This document shows, piece after piece, positions 28,403-37,627 of a stretch of 64,000 nt of DNA. The notes below the pieces were generated by a model, which did not search any database, had not been told where the DNA came from, and saw nothing but the letters and a program-made list of their open reading frames with translations. A program made the translations under genes and the position numbers. How positions within the stretch are numbered: the first letter of the stretch is position 1; each line of letters begins with the position of its first letter. The stretch is from Bog-473 sp963828505 (GTDB lineage Bacteria > Actinomycetota > Acidimicrobiia > Acidimicrobiales > RAAP-2), in assembly GCA_963828505.1 (NCBI GenBank), contig CAWHFM010000007.1:442412-506411 (forward strand). Reading direction: 5' to 3'.

Positions 28403-28431
28403 CGGGGCACCCCATGACGAGGTGCCCCGCC
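28403..28431. terminator. Hairpin terminator between convergent genes
   Basis: GCGGGGCACC, nine-base loop, GGTGCCCCGC: a perfect ten-pair stem. No U-tract follows on either side, as is usual in high-GC genomes. It lies between the ends of the acyl-CoA ligase (+) and the secreted protein (-), so it may serve both. Confidence 0.7.
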
Positions 28432-28485
28432 TCGAACCACTGCAAAAGGGCGGGCGCGTTGTTCGCCCTCCCCCACTGTGTCCTG

Positions 28486-28953
28486 TTAGTCGGACGCGGT
28501 AATGGTCAACGTCGACGCGTAGGTCACGGTGTTCGTCTTGTTGGAGAGACCAAGGGTCGCCTGGTCTCCCGCTGAACCGCCGTAGAGGCAAATGTCCTCG
28601 GTTTGGCCCTTGGGGAGCTTGAACGCCGGCGATCCTTCAAAGGTCACGTAGGCGCTCTTCGTTCCGGTGTTCTTGATCGTAAAGGACACCGGTGGGGTCG
28701 ACTCGCCGCAGTTTCCTCCACTCGTGTCCTCTGCAACGGTCAACGCGGTTGGCTTGTATTTCGCCGTGCTGCCTTGGCCCTTGATCTTCGACGACGGCGT
28801 CGTCGCGGGGACGACGTGCGACGATGCCGCTGCTCGTGCTACGGCATGAACACCCGGGGACGCAGCGCCCGCGGGGACTGAGGCGATCGCGCCGCCCGCC
28901 AAAGCAATGCTTCCAGCCGCGACAAGCGCGACGCGATTCAATAGTACTCCCAT
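28486..28953 (-). CDS. Secreted protein, hypothetical
   Basis: A 155-residue protein with a signal peptide (LLNRVALVAAGSIALAGGAIASVPAGAAS) and a small beta-rich domain. The domain carries two cysteines (GGNCGESTPPVSFTIKNTG and EDICLYGGSAG) that could form a disulphide, and ends SNKTNTVTYASTLTITASD. The ATG at 28953 has the best ribosome site in the window (AAGGAGG, spaced nine bases). The layout suggests a DUF11/Ig-like extracellular domain. Base composition is less GC-rich than its neighbours, hinting at acquisition or strong expression. Function unknown. Confidence 0.75.
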   Translation of the reverse strand: MGVLLNRVALVAAGSIALAGGAIASVPAGAASPGVHAVARAAASSHVVPATTPSSKIKGQGSTAKYKPTALTVAEDTSGGNCGESTPPVSFTIKNTGTKSAYVTFEGSPAFKLPKGQTEDICLYGGSAGDQATLGLSNKTNTVTYASTLTITASD

Positions 28954-29408
28954 ACTTTGCAACCTCCTTGTGGTTACGCTCCGCCCCAGCCGATCGAGTA
29001 TTCCTCGCTGGGCATGGAGAAAATACATGGCAATCGTCACGAATGCCAGCGTCCGTGCAAAGAAAGCTCGTCAACGACGGTTGAAACAACAGAAGCGGTC
29101 GGCCGAACGTCAAGATCAACCCCTCGATTGATCCGTCCTTCGGTGAGCAGGCACGAACAGAGGAATGGGCACACGACCCCACGAACCCGCCATGGGGTTA
29201 CAATCTTCGCAATCTCGACGCCGGTTGAGTCTGGGTCCGTTGAAGGCGCTCGTCAAGGTGCAAGCCTGGAATATGCGTGGAGGCGTGGAATCCGCTTCAC
29301 GATGGCTGGGGCGAAGCCGCGACCAGCCGCCGGATTGGCCGGTCGCTCGTGGCCGACGAGTGACCGTGGGTCTCCGGTCTCGCCATCGATGCTGACGTCG
29401 ACGTGCCG
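28954..29408. other. 455-base gap without recognised gene
   Basis: The part nearest 28953 should hold the promoter of the secreted protein gene. The rest is comparatively AT-rich and broken by stops in all frames that would matter. I see no RNA gene, repeat or convincing hairpin in it. Confidence 0.5.
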
Positions 29409-30618
29409 TCAATCGGCTGGCGCGTCCTCCGCGGTACGCAGGCCGGCACGGAGCAGCTCCGCGATGCGGTCTCGGTGGAAGGCGGCGTCGCCGTAGCTCA
29501 CCTGGTCCAGCTGGGCGCGCTTCAGGTACAGGTGCATGTCGTGCTCCCAAGTGAAGCCTATGCCGCCGTGGACCTGGAGCCCGGTGGCCATGACGCGCCG
29601 CGAGGCATCGGAGCACCACGCTTTCGCCATGCTCGCCGACATGGAGCGGTCCGGATCGTCCGCCGCCGTGCACCAGGCGGAGTAGTACGCGGTCGAGCGC
29701 ATGCCCTCGACGTCGACGAGCGCGTCCGCGAGCATGTGCTTCACGGCCTGGAACGAGCCGATGGGTTTGCCGAACTGGACGCGGTCCTTGGCATAGGAGA
29801 CGGCCAGCGACAAGACATGGTCTGCGGCACCCAACATTTCCGCGCTGGCCAGCGTCGCGGCACGGTCGAGTGCAGACCGGGCCGCCTCGGCTCCGCCGAG
29901 ATGCAGCGCGGGCGTCTCGTCGAAGGCCAGCACGCCGAGCTCCCTCGTGCGGTCCATGGCCGCGATGGGCCGCGGTCGTCCTTGCTCACGTTGGTCGACG
30001 ACATAGACGTCGGTCCCGGTGACGACGACCGCCAGGTCCGCCGAGGGAGCGAAGACGGTCGGTCCGGCCGTGCCGCTGAGTCTGACCTGCGGGCCTGCGC
30101 CCTCGACCTCGGCCCGGATATGCCCGCTTCGCGGCACGAAGGCGAGGCAGCCGGTGGCGGAGCCGTCAGCGATGGCACCCCGCCACTCGTCGGTCGCAGC
30201 CACGGCACGAGCCTCGGGCCGCGCCAGCGCGCCGAGGGCGAGCACCGACGACAGGAACGGTGCGGCGACCAGCCGACGACCCACCTCCTCGCACAAGACC
30301 GCGACCTCGACCGTGCCCAGGCCGAGACCACCTTGGTCTTCGGGCACCTCGAGCGCGAGCCACCCCTGATCGGCCATGGCCGCCCAGGCGGTGGCGTCGA
30401 ACCCGCTCGGCCGCGTCGCCTGAGTCCGCGGCGAGGCGGGCTCCGGCGTCGGTCCCCGCCGAGGCGTCGTCGTCGACCTGACCGGCCCCGGGGAGGGTTC
30501 CGACCACGACGCCCGGACCTACCCGGGCGCGCAACTGCTCGTGACCGGCGAACCGGTCCAACAGCGTGACCGCGGCCTCGCGCAGGGCCACCTGGTCGGC
30601 TGAGAGGTCGAAGTCCAC
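29409..30618 (-). CDS. Acyl-CoA dehydrogenase, alpha-type (frameshift near 30400)
   Basis: About 402 residues when one extra base near 30400 is removed. The start MDFDLSADQVALREAAVTLL (GTG at 30618) is in one frame and FDATAWAAMADQGWLALEVP onward in another. Later segments: RVQFGKPIGSFQAVKHMLAD (catalytic/FAD region of this subgroup), VHGGIGFTWEHDMHLYLKRA and a C-terminal helix. This type often pairs with a second dehydrogenase chain to form an alpha2-beta2 enzyme; the divergent 30679 gene is an obvious partner. A candidate operator sits between them. Confidence 0.87.
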
Positions 30619-30643
30619 GGCGGCGAAGTCTACGGTCCGACCC

Positions 30644-30657
30644 TGACACGGGCGTCA
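30644..30657. promoter_or_regulatory. Candidate operator between divergent acyl-CoA dehydrogenase genes
   Basis: TGACACGGGCGTCA, one mismatch from the perfect palindrome. It lies in the 60-base gap between two divergent acyl-CoA dehydrogenase genes, 25 and 21 bases from their starts, so it could control both. Confidence 0.55.
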
Positions 30658-30678
30658 CCCATCGGGGCCGCCTGTGCC

Positions 30679-31869
30679 ATGCTGCGCGACGTGGATCTGC
30701 GCACGACGGCGGAGCAGGAGGAGCTGCGTCGCGCCTTCCGTGCCTGGCTGCACGAACACCTGCCCTGGCCCTATGGCCGCGGGCTCCCACCCCGCTTCGA
30801 CGACCTGGCCGATGCGGTCGCGTTCGGGAGGCGCTGGCAGTCCGACCTGGCCTCCGCCGGGTGGGTCGGACTGACCTGGCCCGAGGAGTTCGGGGGCCGA
30901 GGACTGGGTGCGCTCGAGAACTACGTCGTGATCGAGGAGCTGGCCCGGGCGCGCGCGCCGGAGCTGGTCGGCCGCATCGGGATCAACCTGGTCGGGCCTA
31001 CCCTGCTCGCCCACGGCACGGCGGAGCAGAAGCAGCGCTTCCTGCCGCTGATCCTCTCGGCCGACGAGCTGTGGTGCCAGCTCTTCAGCGAGCCCGACGC
31101 CGGGAGCGACCTGGCCTCGCTCACGACCCGCGCCCTGGCGGCGGACGGCGGCTACCGGGTGAGCGGGCGCAAGGTCTGGACGTCCTACGCGCAGTTCGCC
31201 GACTGGGGCCTGTGCCTGACCCGCACCGACCCCGATGCGCCGAAGCGGCAGCAGGGCATCACGGCCCTGGTCGTGGACATGCATGCCGAGGGCGTCCACG
31301 TCCACCCGCTCGTGCAGTCGACCGGGGAGGCCGAGTTCAACGAGGTCGAGCTCGACGATGTCTTCGTACCCGCCTCGCGACGCGTCGGCGAGGAGGGCGC
31401 CGGCTGGGCGGTCGCCGGCTCGACGCTGGCGCACGAGCGCGGGATCAACCCGCGCCAGCTCGTCATCCACTCCCAACTCGTGGAGGAGCTGGTGCGCCTG
31501 GCCGACGAGAACGGAAGCTTCGACGACTGGCGACTGCGCCAGCAGTTGGCTCAGGCGGCGACGGAGGTCCGCTTGTTCCAGCTGCACAATTGGCGTTCGT
31601 TGACCCGACTCTCGAAGGGCGAGGCTCCGGGCCCCGAAGGGAGCGCCCTCAAGCTCTACTGGAGCGAGATGTCGAAACGGCTCCACCAGACCGCCCTCGA
31701 CGTCCTCGGCAGCGCCTCCCCTCTCTGGCACGGCGCTCCGGACAACCCCGACGACGGCGCCTGGCAGCGCTCATGGCTCTACTACCTGGCGTCGTCGATC
31801 TTCGCCGGCACCAACGAGATCCAGCGGACGCTGGTCGGCGAGCGCGTCCTCGGGCTCCCCCGGCCCTGA
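30679..31869 (+). CDS. Acyl-CoA dehydrogenase, beta-type
   Basis: A 396-residue acyl-CoA dehydrogenase (ATG at 30679; GTG at 30691 also possible). Motifs: ADELWCQLFSEPDAGSDLAS, VSGRKVWTSYAQFADWGLCL, FNEVELDDVFVPASRRVGEE and the C-terminal FAGTNEIQRTLVGERVLGLP. Resembles the chain that completes FAD binding in heteromeric steroid- or terpenoid-type dehydrogenases. Followed after six bases by the CaiB-type gene, so both probably form one transcript. It is divergent from the alpha-type gene at 29409. Confidence 0.92.
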   Translation: MLRDVDLRTTAEQEELRRAFRAWLHEHLPWPYGRGLPPRFDDLADAVAFGRRWQSDLASAGWVGLTWPEEFGGRGLGALENYVVIEELARARAPELVGRIGINLVGPTLLAHGTAEQKQRFLPLILSADELWCQLFSEPDAGSDLASLTTRALAADGGYRVSGRKVWTSYAQFADWGLCLTRTDPDAPKRQQGITALVVDMHAEGVHVHPLVQSTGEAEFNEVELDDVFVPASRRVGEEGAGWAVAGSTLAHERGINPRQLVIHSQLVEELVRLADENGSFDDWRLRQQLAQAATEVRLFQLHNWRSLTRLSKGEAPGPEGSALKLYWSEMSKRLHQTALDVLGSASPLWHGAPDNPDDGAWQRSWLYYLASSIFAGTNEIQRTLVGERVLGLPRP

Positions 31870-31875
31870 CCCGAC

Positions 31876-33091
31876 GTGGCCGACGAGCACATCGCGGGCC
31901 CCCTGGCGGGCATCAGGGTGGTGGACGCCGGGACGCGGATCTCGGCACCGTTCTGCGCGGGGTTGCTCGGCGAGCTCGGAGCCGAGGTGATCAAGGTGGA
32001 GCTGCCGGGTGAAGGCGACTTCATGCGCACCATGGGGCCCTTCGTGCACCGTGACGAGGAGCCCGACTACTCCCTCTCGTGGGCGGTCGAGGGCCGGGGC
32101 CGGCGCGGCGTGACGTGCGACTTGCGCCGACCGGAAGGCCAGGACCTGTTCAAGCGGCTGGTGGCGAAGGCGGACGTCCTGTGCGAGAACTTCCGCCCCG
32201 GCACGATGGAACGCTGGGGACTCGGTCCCGACGACCTCCCGGCGGAACTCGTCTACGTGCGCATCAGCGTGTTCGGCCAGAGCGGGCCCTACGCGCCGCG
32301 CCCGGGCCTGGACCGCCTCGGCATCGCGTTCGGCGGACTGCTGCACCTGACCGGGGAGCCCGACCGCCCGCCGGTCCGGCCCGGCGTCACCATCTCCGAC
32401 TATCTCACCGGGACCTTCGCCGCCTTCGCCGCCGTGGCCGCGCTCTACGGCCGCGACACGCGGGACGGGAGGCGGCGAGATCATCGACGCGCCGCTCTAC
32501 GGCTCGGTGCTGCGCGTCCTCGAGTGGACGCTGGCCGGCTACGACCGGCTGGGCATCGTGCGCCAGCGCGAGGGCAACCGCCTGTCGCACTCGGCGCCAC
32601 TGGACAACTACCCCACCGCCGACGGGTCCTTCGTGTGCATCGTGGCCGGGTCCGACGCCAACTTCCGGAGGCTCTGCGCCGCCATGGAACGGCCCGATCT
32701 CGCCACCGACCCGCGCTTTGCCAGCCTGGCCGAGCGCGCCTCGAGGGGGGACGAGATCAACGGTCTGGTCCGCGACTGGACCTCGGGGCTGACCGCCGGG
32801 GAGATCACGGAGCGCTGCGTCGCCCACGACGTGCCGGTGGGTACCGCCTACAGCGCGGCGGACATCTTCGCCGACCCGCACATGGCGGCCCGGGGCGACC
32901 TGGTGCCCGTCGAGGACCCGGTCATCGGAACCATCCGCCAGCAGGCGCCCTACCCGCGACTGGCCCGCCACCCGGCCCCCGTACCCACGGGTGCGCCGCG
33001 TCTGGGTGAGCACAACCGCGAGGTCTGGTGCGGCTTGGTGGGTCTCAGCGAGGCCGAGCTGGAAGACCTGGTCACACGCGGCGTCGTGTGA
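31876..33091 (+). CDS. CaiB/BaiF-type CoA-transferase (frameshift near 32470)
   Basis: About 404 residues after removing one base near 32470; the total length is one over a multiple of three. The first frame gives LAGIRVVDAGTRISAPFCAGLLGELGAEVIKVE, CENFRPGTMERWGLGPDDL, RPGLDRLGIAFGGLLHLTGEP and VTISDYLTG. The second gives EIIDAPLYGSVLRVLEW, DPRFASLAERASR, VPVGTAYSAADIFADPHM and a C-terminal GLSEAELEDLVTRGV. Family III CoA transferases move CoA between acids, or act as racemases on 2-methylacyl-CoA, the latter fitting branched side-chain degradation. GTG start at 31876. Confidence 0.87.
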
Positions 33092-33188
33092 CCAGCCGTG
33101 GCCGGAAACGGGGTCGAGTTCTCCCTCGGCGACAGCCTGACGAGCCTCTCGAGGGCGTCGCCGGGCGGGCGGCGCGCTCACGGCCGCG

Positions 33189-34454
33189 TCAGCTGCGAGG
33201 AAGGCCGAGCACACGCTCGGCGATGATGTTGCGCTGGATCTCCGAGGTCCCGCCGGCGATCGTGGCGGCGAACGAACGCAGGTACTGCGCGGCCCAGGAG
33301 CCGTCGAAGAAGTTGTTCATGGCGTTCCGCTCAATCGGCTCGAATCCGAGGTGCTCGTGCTCCCACTCGGTCACCCGGTACGGTCCCGCGCCCTCGACGT
33401 CGAGGCCCTCGGTGCCCAGCGCTTCCTGGGCCAGCCGGTTGGCGCGCTGATCGGCCTCGCTGCTGAACAGCTTCAGCACGATGTGCTCGGGCGACATGGC
33501 GCCTCGAGTCGACTTGGCGAAGCCGCGGTAGCCCATGCAGCGCATGGCTGCGGCATCGGTGGCGAGACGCCCGATCGCCTCGGCCAGGCGTGGATCGTCG
33601 CCGAGCGTGCGGCCGTCGCCCCCGCTCGCCGGATGCCCGGCCACCCGCACGAGGCCGTCGAGCGTCCGCTCGATCCTCGACACGTTCATGATCCAGAGCA
33701 TCCCCCGCTCGTGACGGAGCGAGCCCTGGCTCACCGCCCACCCGTGGTTGAGCTCGCCGAGCAGGTTGGCGGCAGGTACCTCGACGTCGGTGAAGAACAC
33801 CTCGTTGAAGTCGGCGTGCACGGGGTCGGTGAGCTCGGGCAGCGGACGGCACGTGATGCCGGGCGACCGCATGTCGATGATCAGGACGCTGATCCCGCGG
33901 TGCTTGGGCGCGGCGGGATCCGTCCGGACGTAACACAGGCAGTAGTCGGCGTCGTGGGCGCCCGACGTCCAGACCTTCTGTCCGTTCACGACGAAGGCAT
34001 CTCCCCGCCGCTCCGCCCTCGTCGTGAGCGAGGCCAGGTCGCTGCCGGCATTGGGCTCGCTCATGCCGAGGCACCAGGTGATCTCTCCCTTGAGGGTGGG
34101 GAGCACGTAGCGCTCCTTCTGGTCCTCGGTCCCGAACTCGACGATGGAGGCGGCGCAGATCGACAGGCCCTGGGGGTTGAGAGAGCGTGGCACCATGCGC
34201 TCCGTGATCACCTCGAAGTAAGCCATCTGCTCCTGGGGTGTGGCGTTGCGTCCGCCCCGCTCCGGAGGCCAGCCCGGGACCAGGTAGCCCGCCTCGAACA
34301 TGGCGCGCTGGAAGGCGCGGGCCCAGTCGGGCAGGTGTGAGGACGACCGCCTCGGGTGGGCGTCCATCACCTCCTGCGAGGGCAGGTGCTCGTCGAGCCA
34401 GGACTCGAACTCGGCTCGGAACGCGACGAGGGCGTCGTCAGGTGCGAGCCGCAT
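33189..34454 (-). CDS. Acyl-CoA dehydrogenase
   Basis: A 421-residue acyl-CoA dehydrogenase. Motifs: GEITWCLGMSEPNAGSDLAS, VNGQKVWTSGAHDADYCLCY, DFNEVFFTDVEVPAANLLGE and the C-terminal AATIAGGTSEIQRNIIAERVLGLP. The segment ERNAMNNFFDGSWAAQYLRS is an insert typical of a longer subfamily. It stands first in a possible group with the CMD-like gene, though that gene (34497-34886) lies upstream on the same strand. Substrate unknown, probably a branched or cyclic acyl-CoA. Confidence 0.9.
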   Translation of the reverse strand: MRLAPDDALVAFRAEFESWLDEHLPSQEVMDAHPRRSSSHLPDWARAFQRAMFEAGYLVPGWPPERGGRNATPQEQMAYFEVITERMVPRSLNPQGLSICAASIVEFGTEDQKERYVLPTLKGEITWCLGMSEPNAGSDLASLTTRAERRGDAFVVNGQKVWTSGAHDADYCLCYVRTDPAAPKHRGISVLIIDMRSPGITCRPLPELTDPVHADFNEVFFTDVEVPAANLLGELNHGWAVSQGSLRHERGMLWIMNVSRIERTLDGLVRVAGHPASGGDGRTLGDDPRLAEAIGRLATDAAAMRCMGYRGFAKSTRGAMSPEHIVLKLFSSEADQRANRLAQEALGTEGLDVEGAGPYRVTEWEHEHLGFEPIERNAMNNFFDGSWAAQYLRSFAATIAGGTSEIQRNIIAERVLGLPRS

Positions 34455-34496
34455 GGCCGACTATGACGAGGCGCATGGGCAACTATGACATGGCCC

Positions 34497-34886
34497 TCAT
34501 TCTGGGGGCGAGCCGGCCGCCCCCTGCTTGTAGCCCCGCCGGGCGGCGGGCAGGGCCTGAATGGCGAGGACGATCCCGAAGGCGGGTTCGGTCAACAGGA
34601 TCGAACCGGCGATCTCGTCCCAGGTCGCGCCCACCTCCGCCGCGAGGCGGGCATGGCGCTGCACGCCGCCGGGTTGGCGGGCGACGACGGTGCACACCAT
34701 GCGGATGAGCTCGTGCGTCTTGCGGTCCGGGGCGCGCAGCGAGTCGATGGAGGACATCCAGGCGTTCTGCGCCTGGAGCAGTCCCGGCGCCCACTCGCTC
34801 AGGAGGCGCTCCGACGGAAAGGGCCAGACGTCCGCCTCGACGTCGTAGTCGAGGGCCTCGTCGGGGTCTTCAGGACCGAGGCTCAT
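34497..34886 (-). CDS. Carboxymuconolactone decarboxylase-like (CMD/AhpD fold) protein
   Basis: A 129-residue all-helical protein of the CMD family: RKTHELIRMVCTVVARQPGGVQRHARLAAEVGATWDEIAG. The CxxC pair of peroxidase-type AhpD proteins is absent, so a peroxidase role is unlikely; a His (QRHARL) remains. The family includes gamma-carboxymuconolactone decarboxylase. It is located between two acyl-CoA dehydrogenase genes on the same strand. A second, longer relative is at 49255-49839. Confidence 0.82.
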   Translation of the reverse strand: MSLGPEDPDEALDYDVEADVWPFPSERLLSEWAPGLLQAQNAWMSSIDSLRAPDRKTHELIRMVCTVVARQPGGVQRHARLAAEVGATWDEIAGSILLTEPAFGIVLAIQALPAARRGYKQGAAGSPPE

Positions 34887-34941
34887 CGGCGCGTCACCTT
34901 ACCGGCGAGGGCTGGCCGGACCGATGTGGCCGGCCGCCTGC

Positions 34942-37174
34942 TCATGAGCCGGGTTCGGGGTCCTTGGGCTGACCCAGAATGCGCTCGGCGATGACGTTGC
35001 GCTGGACCTCGCTGGTACCTCCGGCGATGGTCAGGCATCGGGTCGAGAGGAAGCCCTCCTCCCAGCGCTGCGCCCGGCCGTCGAGGACGGCGCCGTCGGC
35101 GCCGTAGAAGGCCATCCCGAGCTCTTGTACCCGCTGCTCGTGCTCGGCACCCAGCAACTTGCGCACGCTCGACCCGCTGCCCGGATCCACTCCCGAGAGT
35201 GTGCGCAGCGTGGCGCGGTGCCCGAGCAGCGCCACCGAGCGCGCCTCGGCGATGAGATGGCCGAGGCGGCCGTCGAGGTGATCGTCCGTCGCGTCACCCC
35301 GGGCCGCGGCGCGGATCAGCGACTCGACCCCGTTGCCGAACGACGCGCCGGACGACATCGACACGCGCTCGTTGGCCAGCGTGGTCCGCCCGATGCGCCA
35401 GCCGTCGCCCGGTGCGCCGACGACGGCGTCGTCGGGGACGAACACGTCGTCGAAGAAGACCTCGTTGAACATGGCGGCGCCGGTCAGCTCCCGCAGCGGC
35501 CTGATGTCGATGCCCTCGGCGCGCATGTCGATCACGAAGAAGGTGATCCCGGCGTGCTTGGACGCGTCGGGGTCCGAGCGCGCCAGGCAGATCCCGTAGT
35601 CGGCCGACTGGGCCAGCGACGTCCAGACCTTCTGACCCGTGAGCACGTAGCCCCCTTCGACCCGGTCCGCCCTGGTGCTCAGCGCGGCCAGGTCGGAGCC
35701 GGCGCCCGGCTCGCTGAAGAGCTGGCACCACGAGAGGCGGCCCAACAGGGTCGGACGCACCCAGCGCTCCTGTTGCTCGGCCGTCCCGTGCGCGATGAGG
35801 GTGGGGAGGGCCCACGCGCCGACGGCGAGGTGCGGACGGGACACGCCGGCGCGCGCCAGCTCCTCGTCGATGACGAGCTGCTCCAGGGGCGACGAGCCCC
35901 GGCCCCACGGCACCGGCCAGTGCGGCATGATCAAACCGGCCTCGGCCAGCGCCTCGCGGCGCTCGGATCCCTCCGGCGTCGCCTCCACCCCCTCGACCAG
36001 CCTCCGGACGTCAGCCCGTAGCGACTCGGCCTCCGGAGGCAGCTCGGCCGTCAGGTCGCGTCGGACGCCGCCAACGGCCAGCGTGGTCACCTCCTGCTCC
36101 AGCGCGCCGGCGTCCCCTCCCGCCAGCAGCTGCAGGTTGGACACAGCGCGTTTGAGGTACAGGTGCGCGTCGTGCTCCCACGTGAACCCGATGCCACCCA
36201 GGGTCTGGACGCACTGCTTGGCGCAGCGCGCCGCGGCGGGGAGCGCGACCGAGCCGGCGATGTACGCCGTCAGGCGGGCGCCACCGGCCGCATCGGCTCC
36301 TTCCTCTGCGCTGTCCTCTTCGCTCCACGCCGCCGCCGCGTCCCAGGCCACGGCGGCGCACTGCTCGACCGCGACCAGCATGTCGGCCAGCGCGTGCTTG
36401 ACCGCCTGGAACTGCCCGATCGGGCGGCCGAACTGGACCCTCACCTTGGCGTACTCCGACGCCGTGTCGAGGCACCAGCGGGCGATCCCCGCGCTCTCCG
36501 CCGCGCCGAGCACGAGCGCGAGCGCCGCGGACGAGCTCGTCGGAGGCGAAGACCTGTTCCGCCGCCGGCAGGACGAGGCCTTCGACGGCGACTGCGGCGA
36601 CGGGGCGGGTGGCGTCGAGCCCGGCCAGGAACTCTGCCCGGACGGCGTCGCCGACGCGGGCGCGGTCGACGACCAACCATCGTCCGGCGCCGACGGGCAG
36701 CAGGAGCACCCGCGCCTCGGGAAGCCCGAGCACGGGCCGCACCGCCCCCTCGACCCGGAGCGCGCCGCCCCCGGCCGGCTCGGCCGTGAGGTGACCGTGG
36801 CCGAAGGCGACAGCTGCGGTGAGCGAGCCGTCGGCCAAGCCGGGCAGCACGTCCTCGCGCTCTCGGGCTCCGCCGACGCGCGCCAGCACGGCTGAGGTCA
36901 GCACCGTGGGCAAGAGCGGTCCGGGAAAGAGCGCGGCACCGAGCTGCTCCAGCACGACGGCGAGCTCGACCAGCCCGAAGCCCTCGCCGCCGGCATCCTC
37001 GGAGAGGTGGAGCCCGAGCCAGCCCTGGGACGCCATCTTCTCCCACACCGGGGGGAGCGTCGCGGTTGCGCTCTCGGCGGCGGCCCGCGGCTCCGAGGGC
37101 GGGCAGTGCGCAGCCAGCCAGCGCTGGGTCGTGAGGCGGAGCGCCTCGTGCTCCTCGCTGACCGCGATGGTCAC
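34942..37174 (-). CDS. Fused double acyl-CoA dehydrogenase (frameshift near 36530)
   Basis: About 744 residues after removing one base near 36530. The N-terminal half (starting VTIAVSEEHEALRLTTQRWL, GTG at 37174) is a complete alpha-type dehydrogenase with KVRVQFGRPIGQFQAVKHALAD and LGGIGFTWEHDAHLYLKRA. A linker of about 50 residues follows. The C-terminal half is a beta-type dehydrogenase (LSWCQLFSEPGAGSDLAALS, LTGQKVWTSLAQSADYGICL, FNEVFFDDVFVPDDAVVG, IAGGTSEVQRNVIAERILGQP). Such fusions are known for the mycobacterial FadE34-type steroid dehydrogenases. Its GTG overlaps the stop of the ferredoxin gene (GTGA), so reducing power and dehydrogenation may be expressed together. Confidence 0.87.
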
Positions 37175-37404
37175 GGGCGCCGATCCTCGAGCTCGACGGG
37201 CTCGCCGCCCCGCCACAGCGAGATCGCACCCACCGGGCATCCCTGGGCCGCGACGCGCAGGCGGTCCTCGTCGGTCGCCGCCGCGTCGAGCACGACGGAA
37301 TAGCCGTCCTCGCCCAGGTCGAAGGTGGCGGGAGCCCAGAACATGCAGTTGCCCGAGCCCATGCAGCGGTCCCGGTCGATGCGGATGTCAAGCGGTTCGG
37401 TCAT
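37171..37404 (-). CDS. Ferredoxin (3Fe-4S or 4Fe-4S type)
   Basis: A 77-residue ferredoxin: DIRIDRDRCMGSGNCMFWAP with Cys near residues 14 and 20, and RVAAQGCPVGAISL with the final Cys-Pro. The cysteine pattern (one position of a classical set replaced) is that of 3Fe-4S ferredoxins that donate electrons to cytochromes P450 in Actinomycetota. The P450 gene starts 1.2 kb upstream on the same strand and ends 223 bases before this gene, so it is the likely partner. Its stop overlaps the start of the fused dehydrogenase. Confidence 0.9.
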   Translation of the reverse strand: MTEPLDIRIDRDRCMGSGNCMFWAPATFDLGEDGYSVVLDAAATDEDRLRVAAQGCPVGAISLWRGGEPVELEDRRP

Positions 37405-37627
37405 GGCACGTCCCAGGGATCTTCGCGCGCTACGCCGCACGCAGGAGGACGGCGCTCGTCGGCCTGCCCTCGCCCGAGGTGACCAAGCACGTGCTCGCCC
37501 CATCGACCCCGACCGCCACCGCGGCGGGTTGGCCTTCGGGCCGGTCGATCTCCTGGGCGAACTCGGTCGGCCGGTCCCCACCGTGGCGGCCGCGGGGCGC
37601 GGCATGCTGGTCCTCACGGCGAGAGCG

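Noticed and set aside
34463..34500. Repeated CTATGAC sequence near a dehydrogenase start as an operator
   Set aside because: It is a direct repeat rather than a palindrome and does not fit the TGACAC-N2-GTGTCA pattern.
37405..37627. Remnant of a gene between ferredoxin and P450
   Set aside because: Open frames exist on both strands but none shows a recognisable motif; high-GC sequence keeps frames open by chance.
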